Origin: Sva-07 sp963728355
GTDB lineage: Bacteria; Actinomycetota; Acidimicrobiia; Acidimicrobiales; Ilumatobacteraceae
NCBI GenBank assembly: GCA_963728355.1
Contig: CAVSJQ010000002.1
Coordinates: forward strand, 124,001-188,000
Direction of reading: 5' to 3'
Length of the DNA: 64,000 bases
In this document: positions 42,044-49,206 of the stretch, in pieces
Layout: every line of letters begins with the position of its first letter
Position numbering within the stretch: position 1 is the first letter of the stretch
Notes under the pieces: generated by a model
The model's input: the letters and a program-made list of their open reading frames with translations, nothing else
What the model was told of the DNA's origin: nothing
Database searches by the model: none
Translations under genes and position numbers: made by a program

Positions 42044-44290
42044 TCACGCGGTCGTCCCCATCATCGTGTCGGCGATCCGCCACGCGGCCACGTCCCCGTC
42101 CTCGACGCGTTCGCACTCGAGACCGTCGGGGAGCACCGCACGCGTCGTATCGGAGACCAGGACATCGCCTCCACGCGCGCGCCTCGCCAGATGGTGCGCG
42201 GCGGTGACCGTCGGACCCCAGACGTCGTACACCAGCCGGGCGCCGCCGGTCATGCCCACCGACACCGACCCGGTGTGCACCCCGACGGCGACGTCGAGGG
42301 GTACGCCCGCCTCGCGTCCGATCGCTCGCACGGCGTCGCGAGCATCGGCAGCGAACGCCACGACGCGCGGCGCATGGTCGATGAACGGGCGGTCGTGGCC
42401 GCAGGCCGCGAAGTAGGCGTCGCCGACGACCTTCACCCGGTCGAGGCCGTGCTCGTCGGCGAGGTCGTCGAGTTCGCCGTGCAGCCGGTCGACGACGTCG
42501 CTCTGGCCGCCGACAGCTCCACCCATGCCTCCGCCAGCGCCCCCAGTGGCACCTCGGCCGACGAGTCCGCCGAGACCCAGCACGACGACAACGGCAACCG
42601 AGGTGTTCGGGACCTCGTCGATCCCGTCGAGTTCGCCGCTGAGCAGCCGATTGGCGACCGCCTCGGGCAGCATCTTGCGCATCAGCTCCAGGCGTTCCTC
42701 TCGCGCCAGGGCCAACGACACCCGTTGAGCGTCGAGCGTCGATGCCATCGAGCGGAAACTCGCAGCGAGGTGATGCATCTCGATCGGGCTCTGGTCGGGG
42801 ATCACGAGTTCGTCGGTGGTGATGTCGCCCGAACCCAGCCGGTCGCTGATCATGCGGACCGGACGCACGATGCGGGTGGCCCACGCCACGGCGAAGAAGG
42901 CAACGACGATCACGAACAACGAGGTGCCGACGATCAGGATGTTGGCGAAGTCGCCCAGGGCGGCCTGGGCATCGTCGAAGCCGACTTCGGCGACGACGTA
43001 CCACTCGACGCTGTCGGTGGGCAGGGGAGTGACGACGTTGAAGACGTCGGCGCCCGTGATCGACGTCCGGCGTTGGACCGACTCGTCACCCTCCGTGCCG
43101 GCGATGATCGTCGCAGGAGCGGCCGTCTGGATGAGCACGGTCGAGTCGGCCGCCTCGATCCGGGCGCGCTCGGCCGGCGTGGTCTGTCCCGCTGCCTCGC
43201 TGGCGTCGAGGAAGGCCACCGGGTCGTCGAGGAAGCTGCGCGGATCGCTGCGCAGCGTGGTGTCGGTGCCGAGGAGGTAGATGTCGACGGTGTCGGCGAA
43301 ATCGGAGTCGTCTTCTGTATCCGTGTCGAGGAGCGCCGAGAAGTCGGCCCCGTCGTACATCGCCGCCACGACGCCCGCCAACGCGCCGTTCTCCATGATC
43401 GGTGCGGCGATGACGCCGACGTTGCGTCCGGGTGCCGCGGTGTAGGTGCGCAGATCGCTCGTGCGGACGCCGCCGGCGGGATCCTCCATGACGGCGTTCA
43501 CCGTGTTCGCCAGGACGCTTCCCCCGAAGGGACCGGCGACGAGGCTGGTACCGAGATCCGGACGCTTCTCGACGGAGTAGACGATTCGTGAGTCGGTCGG
43601 CTCGACCAGGTACAGGTCGAGCAGGTCGAGTTCCTCGACGAATCGCCGGTACACGGGGTGGATCTCCGCGTGCAATGCGCTCCAGTCGGTGCCGTCGCCC
43701 GCATTCTCGAGCCGTGCCGGGTCGTCGATGGGCCGGATCTCGGTGGTCTGGCCGTCGGCCGGTTCGCCGACCACGGGCTGGCCGGTGTCGACGTCGATGG
43801 TCTCCACCGCGTATCGCTGCTGGAGGTAGAGCGCACGCGGATCGCTCGTGACCAGTTCTCCGATGGCCACCGCCCGGTCGTCCGCTGCGTCCGGTGAAAG
43901 GTAGACGTCCTGGTAGGCGGCGATCAGGTCGTCGGTGACCGCATTGGCGTCGATCTCGATCGACTCGCCGAGTTCGTCGAACGCCGCCGCCAAGCCGGTG
44001 ACGGCTGTTGCCGTCTCCGGGCTGATCGCCACGGCCTCGGTCGCAGCCTGGTTGCCGGCCAGTTCGGCGGTCACGTCGAACGAGCCCGCTTCGGCGAGCG
44101 TGAGGAGACGCTGTTCGTAGATGTCCCGCCCGAGGTCGGTGCCGGCGTCGAGCCCGACCAGCGTGGCGATCGCGAGTGCGACGAGGCTGAGGGCCAGCAC
44201 GGAGGCCGCCAGCCGGGTCGCCAGCGACACGCCGCCGCGACGGCGGCGTCGTGGAACGCGCCTCGTCGATTGGTCAGGATCCACCACCAT
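42044..44290 (-). CDS. Membrane sensor with extracytoplasmic domain, HAMP and degenerate class III cyclase domain
   Basis: The 748-residue protein begins with a very basic stretch (RRVPRRRRRGG), then a helix at about 25-45, a large extracytoplasmic region to about 490 with a Cache-like pattern, a second helix (ILIVGTSLFVIVVAFFAVAW), HAMP and a cyclase-homology domain from about 575. The second metal Asp is present (VKVVGDAYFAACG) and the purine Asp also (VYDVWG). The first metal site reads VVVVLGLGGL with no Asp, and the transition-state Asn and Arg are Thr and His (GPTVTAAHHLA). A Gly-rich insert follows the first strand. It heads the operon. Activity as a cyclase is unlikely unless completed by a partner. 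Confidence 0.75.
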   Translation of the reverse strand: MVVDPDQSTRRVPRRRRRGGVSLATRLAASVLALSLVALAIATLVGLDAGTDLGRDIYEQRLLTLAEAGSFDVTAELAGNQAATEAVAISPETATAVTGLAAAFDELGESIEIDANAVTDDLIAAYQDVYLSPDAADDRAVAIGELVTSDPRALYLQQRYAVETIDVDTGQPVVGEPADGQTTEIRPIDDPARLENAGDGTDWSALHAEIHPVYRRFVEELDLLDLYLVEPTDSRIVYSVEKRPDLGTSLVAGPFGGSVLANTVNAVMEDPAGGVRTSDLRTYTAAPGRNVGVIAAPIMENGALAGVVAAMYDGADFSALLDTDTEDDSDFADTVDIYLLGTDTTLRSDPRSFLDDPVAFLDASEAAGQTTPAERARIEAADSTVLIQTAAPATIIAGTEGDESVQRRTSITGADVFNVVTPLPTDSVEWYVVAEVGFDDAQAALGDFANILIVGTSLFVIVVAFFAVAWATRIVRPVRMISDRLGSGDITTDELVIPDQSPIEMHHLAASFRSMASTLDAQRVSLALAREERLELMRKMLPEAVANRLLSGELDGIDEVPNTSVAVVVVLGLGGLVGRGATGGAGGGMGGAVGGQSDVVDRLHGELDDLADEHGLDRVKVVGDAYFAACGHDRPFIDHAPRVVAFAADARDAVRAIGREAGVPLDVAVGVHTGSVSVGMTGGARLVYDVWGPTVTAAHHLARRARGGDVLVSDTTRAVLPDGLECERVEDGDVAAWRIADTMMGTTA

Positions 44291-44388
44291 CGTCGACGAC
44301 GCTAGTGTCACCGAGGCGCGCGCATGTAACAGGTGTGCACCGGAAACCGTGGGCTCACGCACGCGTCGTCGGCCCGGAAGGAGTGCTG

Positions 44389-45678
44389 GTGGAGTTCACT
44401 GGGGCGATCGTGGCCCTCGGTTTCGTCGTCGTCGCGCTGGTGTCGCGGCGGCTCGACCGATCGCCGATCACGACCACGATGGTGTTCGTCGCCATCGGCC
44501 TGGCCCTCGGGCCCGAAGTCCTGGACTTCGCCGACCCCGAGAGCGTCTTCGGTCAGACGGGTCTCGCGTCGTTCCTGCTGATCACCACGTTGACGATCGT
44601 CCTGTTCACCGATGCCAGTGCGATCAACTCGGCGAGGTGGAGCGACGACGTGATTCCTGCCCGGTTGCTCGGGATCGGTCTGCCGCTGATGGTGTTCATC
44701 GGATGGCTCGTCGCCCGGCAGGTGTTGCCCGGGCTCGAGACGTGGGAGGCGGCGCTGCTGGCCACGATGCTCGCCCCGACCGACGCTGCGCTCGGCAAGG
44801 CGGTCATCGCCAATCGGCGGGTGCCGCAGCGGATGCGCCAGGCGTTGAACGTCGAGAGCGGACTCAACGACGGCATCGCCCTGCCGCTGTTCGTCGTCTT
44901 CCTGGAGGCGGCACGGGTCGCCGAGGATTCGCTGCCGGTGGCAGATCTCGCAGCAGAACTCGGCCGACAGGTCGGCGTCGCGGTCATCGTCGGTGGTGGC
45001 GTCGGCTGGCTGGGCGCACGCGCCGTGATGTGGGCGCAGCGCCGACGGACCGCCGAGGGGTACTGGCTGCAGATCGGTGTCGTCGCACTGGCCATCGGTG
45101 CCTACGCCCTCGCCGACCCACTGGGCGGTTCCGGGTTCATCGCCGCCTGGGTCGCCGGCTTCCTCTTCGGCCACGGCTACCGCCGCTCCGATCCGGATCA
45201 GCCACCGATCCACGAGTTCGGCGAGGCGATCGGCACCTGGCTCACGATGTCGAGCTTCCTGCTGTTCGGATTGTTCCTCGGGCCGATCCTGCGCGAGTTG
45301 ACCTGGCCGGTCGTCGTCTATGCGGTGCTCAGCCTGGTCGTGCTCCGCCTGGTGTCGGTCATCGTCGCCACGCTTCGTGGCCGGCTGTCGTGGCAGTCGG
45401 TGGCGTACATCGGATGGTTCGGGCCGCGTGGGTTGGCGACCGTGATCTTGTCGATCGAGGTGCTGGAGACCGACGAACTGGCCGGCGCCGACCTGGTGGC
45501 CCGCACGGCGCTGTTCGCGGTGGCGCTCTCGGTGGTGTTGCACGGCGCCACGGCGTGGTGGTGGTCCAATGCCTACGCAACGTTCATGCAACGTCGCCCC
45601 GATGCCGGGCGCATGGCCGAGCACGATGAGACCCCGCAGGTGCGTGCGCCGCGTCGTTTCGACCACGACATGTCCTGA
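44389..45678 (+). CDS. CPA1-family Na+/H+ (or K+/H+) antiporter
   Basis: The 429-residue protein has about 12 transmembrane helices and the cation/proton antiporter core with Asn160-Asp161 in SGLNDGIALPLF, the electroneutral CPA1 (NhaP-type) signature, plus LATMLAPTDAALGKAV and WFGPRGLATVILSIEVL. It would exchange Na+ or K+ for protons across the cytoplasmic membrane. GGAAGGAG is well placed before the GTG at 44389. It is divergent from the cyclase-channel operon across 98 bases. Osmotic or ion homeostasis could link the two, which is inference. The short acidic tail has no regulatory domain. Confidence 0.9.
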   Translation: MEFTGAIVALGFVVVALVSRRLDRSPITTTMVFVAIGLALGPEVLDFADPESVFGQTGLASFLLITTLTIVLFTDASAINSARWSDDVIPARLLGIGLPLMVFIGWLVARQVLPGLETWEAALLATMLAPTDAALGKAVIANRRVPQRMRQALNVESGLNDGIALPLFVVFLEAARVAEDSLPVADLAAELGRQVGVAVIVGGGVGWLGARAVMWAQRRRTAEGYWLQIGVVALAIGAYALADPLGGSGFIAAWVAGFLFGHGYRRSDPDQPPIHEFGEAIGTWLTMSSFLLFGLFLGPILRELTWPVVVYAVLSLVVLRLVSVIVATLRGRLSWQSVAYIGWFGPRGLATVILSIEVLETDELAGADLVARTALFAVALSVVLHGATAWWWSNAYATFMQRRPDAGRMAEHDETPQVRAPRRFDHDMS

Positions 45679-45709
45679 CCCGTCACGCCGTGCGGTCGTG
45701 CGGGCCGTG

Positions 45710-45737
45710 ACCGGTCGGTGTTCGGTTGGCGACCGGT
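45710..45737. terminator. Weak hairpin between convergent genes
   Basis: ACCGGTC and GACCGGT are perfect 7-base arms around a 14-base loop, lying between the antiporter stop and the 3' end of a small minus-strand gene. It may serve both as a terminator; the stem is short. Confidence 0.35.
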
Positions 45738-45742
45738 GGGGA

Positions 45743-45931
45743 TCAGTCGCGGACGACGACGGCGGGCGCCGTGGCGCCACCGACCAGCACCGACACCAGG
45801 ATGCCGAGTGGGAGGGTGCCCCAGTAGCTCAGGGTCAGGCCGACGTTGCCCAGGAACAGCATCAGCAACCACGTCGCCGGGAACGTGGCGAGCAGGAAGA
45901 CGATCAGCAGTGCGAGCAGGCTCTTGATCAC
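45743..45931 (-). CDS. Small two-helix membrane protein (62 aa)
   Basis: This short gene starts at a GTG with GAGGA nine bases upstream and encodes two hydrophobic helices: MIKSLLALLIVFLLATFPAT continuing through WLLMLFLGN, then WGTLPLGILVSVLVGG, ending APAVVVRD. The lack of charged residues in the helices and the good ribosome site favour a real product. It is divergent from a GlsB-type membrane protein, with an inverted repeat between them, so both could be stress regulated. I do not recognise a family. Confidence 0.6.
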   Translation of the reverse strand: MIKSLLALLIVFLLATFPATWLLMLFLGNVGLTLSYWGTLPLGILVSVLVGGATAPAVVVRD

Positions 45932-45982
45932 GGTGTCCTCGATTCTCCGTTGTGGGTGCTCCTGGTCGGAGACCCCACGGTG

Positions 45983-46004
45983 ACAGTACTTACTGCGGTA
46001 CTGT
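45983..46004. promoter_or_regulatory. Operator-like inverted repeat between two small membrane-protein genes
   Basis: ACAGTAC and GTACTGT are perfect 7-base arms with an 8-base spacer, in the 79-base divergent region and 6 bases before the GTG of the GlsB-type gene. The 22-base length and dyad symmetry fit a dimeric repressor site covering the start region. Confidence 0.5.
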
Positions 46005-46010
46005 GCGGCC

Positions 46011-46316
46011 GTGCTCATTCTCGCTCTCATCGGTTTCGGATTCCTCGTCGGCGCAGCCGCCCAGTTCATCCTCGGACGGGAGGGCGGCCGCCTCGACGTG
46101 GGGATGGCGCTCGTCGCCGGCCTCGTCGGGTCGTTCGTCGGCGGCCTGCTCGTCAGCCTGCTCGCCGGCGACGGTCTGGCGATCAAGCCCAGCGGCATCA
46201 TCGGCTCGATCGTCGGTGCCGTCATCGTCACCGCAGCGTGGAGGTGGTACGAGCACCGCAACCGTGCCGCCGAGCGCGCGGCCGCGACGCCGTCACGCTC
46301 CGGTCGCCATCACTGA
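46011..46316 (+). CDS. GlsB/YeaQ/YmgE-family stress membrane protein
   Basis: The 101-residue protein has three hydrophobic helices with the Gly-rich pattern of the family: LILALIGFGFLVGAAAQFIL, MALVAGLVGSFVGGLLVSLL and IIGSIVGAVIVTAAW, followed by a basic tail (YEHRNRAAER). Relatives respond to stress and were named transglycosylase-associated, though their action is unclear. Translation starts at GTG, six bases after an inverted repeat that could be an operator. The amidohydrolase gene begins 18 bases downstream. Confidence 0.85.
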   Translation: MLILALIGFGFLVGAAAQFILGREGGRLDVGMALVAGLVGSFVGGLLVSLLAGDGLAIKPSGIIGSIVGAVIVTAAWRWYEHRNRAAERAAATPSRSGRHH

Positions 46317-46334
46317 TCACCGTCGGGGCACCGC

Positions 46335-47366
46335 ATGACCGACGCCGGCGCAACGACATCGGGGCTGGTGTGTGCCCATCACCACCTGTACTCGGCGCTG
46401 GCACGCGGCATGCCGGCACCCCCGTCGACGCCCTCGACGTTTCTCGGAGTGCTCGAGCAGATCTGGTGGCGTCTCGACACGGCGCTCGATCTCGACATGC
46501 TCGAATGGTCCGCAAAGCTCGGCGCACTGGAAGCGCTCGAGGCGGGTTGCACGGCGATCATCGACCATCACGAGTCGCCGCATGCGATCGAGGGGTCGCT
46601 GTCGGTGATCGCCGACGCATGCGCCGACGTCGGCGTCCGCGTCGTCGCGTCGTACGGGGTCACCGACCGCCACGGCGGCGATGGCGCACGGCGGGGCCTG
46701 GAGGAGAACGAGCGCTTCCTGAGCGAGGGCGGCCGCGGCATGGTCGGCGTCCACGCGGCGTTCACCTGCACCGATGACACGCTCGCCGCGGCGGCCGACC
46801 TCGCAACCCGTCACGGTGTCGGCGTGCACGTCCACGTCGCCGAGGGGCCCGACGACGCCGGCGCCGCCGACCGGCTCGCCCGGCTGTCGACCGATGAGTG
46901 GCTGCTGATCCACGGGGTGCATCTCTCCGACGATCACGGGCTGCGAGGAACGATCGTCCACAACCCGCGCTCGAACATGAACAACGCCGTCGGGTACGCG
47001 CGCCCGGTCCGGTTCGCCAACCCCGTCGCGCTGGGCACCGACGGCATCGGCGCCGACATGCTCGCCGAGTTCCGCCTCGCATTCGTCGCCGCCCGTGCCG
47101 ACGACGTCACGTTCGACCCGGACACCGCATGGGGATGGCTCGAGCATGGCTGGACGCTCGTGCCGGAGGCCCGATCGGATCGGGTCGTCTGGTCGTATTC
47201 CCCGATGGAACCCTGGCACCTCGCCTACACGCCGACCGTGCGTGCGATCGACGTGGACATCGACGGCGAATCGGCGTTGCGCAACGGGGTGGCCACCCGG
47301 GTCGACGCCGACGAGATCCGGGCGCGCGCCGCCGAGCAGGCACTGCGTCTCCACGCCCGCCTGTAG
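46335..47366 (+). CDS. Amidohydrolase, SsnA/TrzN-like, lacking the N-terminal beta-sandwich
   Basis: The 343-residue protein carries the SsnA-type core: CAHHHLYSALARGMPAP (metal His residues) near residue 13, VGVHVHVAEG and LIHGVHLSDDHG with further His, and ALGTDGIGADM with the catalytic Asp. It would hydrolytically deaminate or dechlorinate a heterocycle. Full-length members (about 440 residues) start with a 50-60-residue beta-sandwich before the HxH motif; here only 13 residues precede it and the C-terminal return strands are short. The frame has no obvious upstream extension. It could be a shortened active enzyme or a decayed gene. Confidence 0.75.
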   Translation: MTDAGATTSGLVCAHHHLYSALARGMPAPPSTPSTFLGVLEQIWWRLDTALDLDMLEWSAKLGALEALEAGCTAIIDHHESPHAIEGSLSVIADACADVGVRVVASYGVTDRHGGDGARRGLEENERFLSEGGRGMVGVHAAFTCTDDTLAAAADLATRHGVGVHVHVAEGPDDAGAADRLARLSTDEWLLIHGVHLSDDHGLRGTIVHNPRSNMNNAVGYARPVRFANPVALGTDGIGADMLAEFRLAFVAARADDVTFDPDTAWGWLEHGWTLVPEARSDRVVWSYSPMEPWHLAYTPTVRAIDVDIDGESALRNGVATRVDADEIRARAAEQALRLHARL

Positions 47367-47375
47367 GGATCCGCG

Positions 47376-47390
47376 CCGCCGGCCCGGCGG
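47376..47390. terminator. Compact hairpin between convergent genes
   Basis: CCGCCGG and CCGGCGG flank one base, ten bases after the amidohydrolase stop and ten before the 3' end of the L,D-transpeptidase gene. It may terminate transcription from both sides. Confidence 0.45.
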
Positions 47391-47399
47391 GGCGTGCGA

Positions 47400-48404
47400 T
47401 CAGGTGACGACGACGGTGGTGCCGACGTCGGCGAACGCCCAGAGGAAGGCGGCGTCGAGGTCGTGCTGGCGCTGGCATCCGCCCGACAGCCTGGTGCCGA
47501 GCTCCTCGGTGGTCTGGTAGACCGAGTTGTCGGACACGTGGCGCGGGATCCCGTGGAACCCGATGTGGCCGATCTCGGTCTGCTGGTACCGGATCATCTT
47601 GGGCAGGAACGCCTGACCGTTCCACGCCGTCGACATCTCCGAACGGCTGTAGACGGTGTGGGTGCCGGGCTGCTCGTTGCTGTACTTCGAGCCCGACACC
47701 AGCCACGACCGCACGATCTGCTCGTCGGCGTCGACCGCCCACACCCGTTGGCCGGCACGGTCGTAGACCACCCGGCGGCCCGACCCGGAGTTCTCCGGCA
47801 GCGGGGGAGCGTCTGCGCCCCTCGACGCCACCGGCGACAGGTAGTAGCCCGTCGAGTCGGGGGTGTTCGGCGGCGGGGGAGGAGTACGGACCACCAGCGC
47901 GTCCTCGTCGGGCCAGATCCCGAGTTCGAGCGCACTCTCGCGACCGACCACGCCGTCGACGAACAGCCCGGCATCCTCCTGGTAGACCATCACGGCCGCC
48001 AGGGTGGGATCGTCGAAGTCCCCGTCGATCTCGCCGTCGTAGAGACCCTTGTCGGTCAGCGCCTGCTGGAGGCATTCGACGCCGGCGCCCTGCGAGTTGA
48101 GGCGAATCGACAGTGCGCCGATCGTGCATCCGCCGTCGGCGCGCTCGGACTCGACCGGCGCCGTGGGTTCGACCTCGTTCTGGCCGAGGTCGCCTTCGAG
48201 GTCCGGCAGCACGAGTCCGGCCGGTGCGACCGCCGCATCGTCGGAGGCTGCCGCTGGCTCGGCGGGGCCGTCGGCCGAGAGGGCGATCGAGTCCGCAGCG
48301 GATTCGTCGGCGGTGAAGACGGCGCCCACGCCCGCCGCGGTGAGCACCGCACCCAACGCGACCGCAACGCCGAGGCGACGTCGATGATCCGCGGCAGCCG
48401 TCAT
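47400..48404 (-). CDS. L,D-transpeptidase with peptidoglycan-binding domain
   Basis: The 334-residue secreted protein has an N-terminal membrane anchor or signal helix (about residues 12-30), an acidic linker, a PG_binding_1 domain at about 90-155 (QGAGVECLQQALTDKGLYDG, PTLAAVMVYQEDAGL) and a C-terminal YkuD domain. The catalytic His sits in IGFHGIP and the Cys310 in RLSGGCQR. It would form 3-3 crosslinks or anchor ligands in peptidoglycan. The motif has SGGC where many enzymes have SHGC. The ATG at 48404 begins the hydrophilic n-region. It is transcribed alone. Confidence 0.88.
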   Translation of the reverse strand: MTAAADHRRRLGVAVALGAVLTAAGVGAVFTADESAADSIALSADGPAEPAAASDDAAVAPAGLVLPDLEGDLGQNEVEPTAPVESERADGGCTIGALSIRLNSQGAGVECLQQALTDKGLYDGEIDGDFDDPTLAAVMVYQEDAGLFVDGVVGRESALELGIWPDEDALVVRTPPPPPNTPDSTGYYLSPVASRGADAPPLPENSGSGRRVVYDRAGQRVWAVDADEQIVRSWLVSGSKYSNEQPGTHTVYSRSEMSTAWNGQAFLPKMIRYQQTEIGHIGFHGIPRHVSDNSVYQTTEELGTRLSGGCQRQHDLDAAFLWAFADVGTTVVVT

Positions 48405-48430
48405 GTCAGGCGAGGCTACCGAACATCCGG

Positions 48431-48460
48431 CGTCGACCGGCGTCGACCGGGGTCGACCGG
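48431..48460. repeat. 10-base tandem repeat, three copies
   Basis: CGTCGACCGG occurs twice exactly and once as GGTCGACCGG, in the short space between the L,D-transpeptidase start and the 3' end of the DUF202 gene. No function is evident. Confidence 0.6.
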
Positions 48461-48472
48461 CGTCAGTCGAGT

Positions 48473-48841
48473 TCAGCGCAGCACGGTGGCGGTGACCGCA
48501 GCGGCGAGGCCGGCACCCGTGCCGGCGATCGTGACCAGACCGACCCAGCGGGCGGCAGACGGGTGGACGACGTCGGCGCCGCTGCGCAGGCTGCCATGGA
48601 GTTCCTCGTAGTGCGCGCCGGTCCACACCAGCAGCACGGCACCGAACGTCACCTGGACCATCCCGCCGGCGGCCAGCAACCAGAACTCCTCGGTGGCGGC
48701 GAACCGGCTCAGCACCAGGCCGGCCACCATCATCGAGATCGCCGTGCGCTCCCATGCGAGCGACGTGCGCTCGTGTTGCAGGCCGGCGTCGAACACCGAC
48801 GCCGGTCGTGGACCGTCGGCGGCACCTGGGCGACCGCTCAC
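48473..48841 (-). CDS. DUF202 (YidH-like) membrane protein, second copy
   Basis: The 122-residue protein has the DUF202 hallmark LQHERTSLAWERTAISMMVAG near residue 22, followed by three hydrophobic helices (to about residue 118). The family is of unknown function. It begins at GTG in a GTGA overlap with another DUF202 gene. The two differ in sequence but share the ER-T-x-LAW-x-RTA pattern, so they probably form a heteromeric membrane complex. Both follow a wax-ester synthase gene in the same operon, which suggests a link with neutral lipid or membrane stress. Confidence 0.85.
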   Translation of the reverse strand: MSGRPGAADGPRPASVFDAGLQHERTSLAWERTAISMMVAGLVLSRFAATEEFWLLAAGGMVQVTFGAVLLVWTGAHYEELHGSLRSGADVVHPSAARWVGLVTIAGTGAGLAAAVTATVLR

Positions 48842-49206
48842 GCCTTGTCGACCACCAGGATCACGGAGGCGACGACAGCGACAACGGCCGTCCCGATCGC
48901 CATCATCACCGGCAGGCGCGAGGTCGGCAACGGCTCGTTCAACCGCATCGAACGCTCGTTGAGCGCCCAGCGGCGGTAGGCGCTGGCCGCGGTGAGGAAG
49001 CTCAGGGCGAGCAGCAGAATGCCCAGCGTCTCGCCCAGGACCAAGTCGTCGAGCAGGCTCACGGCGGCGAGCCCGCCGGCGGCCAGCGCCAGCGCCGTGC
49101 GGATCCAGGCGAGGAAGGTCCGTTCGTTGGCGAGCGTGAACCGGTAGTCGGGCTCGCTGCCGACGCGTCGCGGATCCGGCGGCAGGACGCGGTCGCGCAG
49201 TGTCAC
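48838..49206 (-). CDS. DUF202 (YidH-like) membrane protein, first copy
   Basis: The 122-residue protein starts at GTG in a GTGA overlap with the upstream acyltransferase gene and has LANERTFLAWIRTALALAAG near residue 26, three transmembrane helices and a basic loop (RRWALNERSMRLNE). An upstream ATG-type start would add a highly basic stretch encoded inside the acyltransferase gene and is less likely. The gene overlaps its DUF202 neighbour by four bases as well, so three genes are translationally coupled in a row. Confidence 0.83.
   Translation of the reverse strand: MTLRDRVLPPDPRRVGSEPDYRFTLANERTFLAWIRTALALAAGGLAAVSLLDDLVLGETLGILLLALSFLTAASAYRRWALNERSMRLNEPLPTSRLPVMMAIGTAVVAVVASVILVVDKA

Noticed and set aside
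42044..44362. Start of the first cyclase-like sensor at 44362
   Set aside because: The added 24 residues have no ribosome site and would extend into the antiporter's upstream region; the ATG at 44290 directly precedes the basic n-region and first helix.
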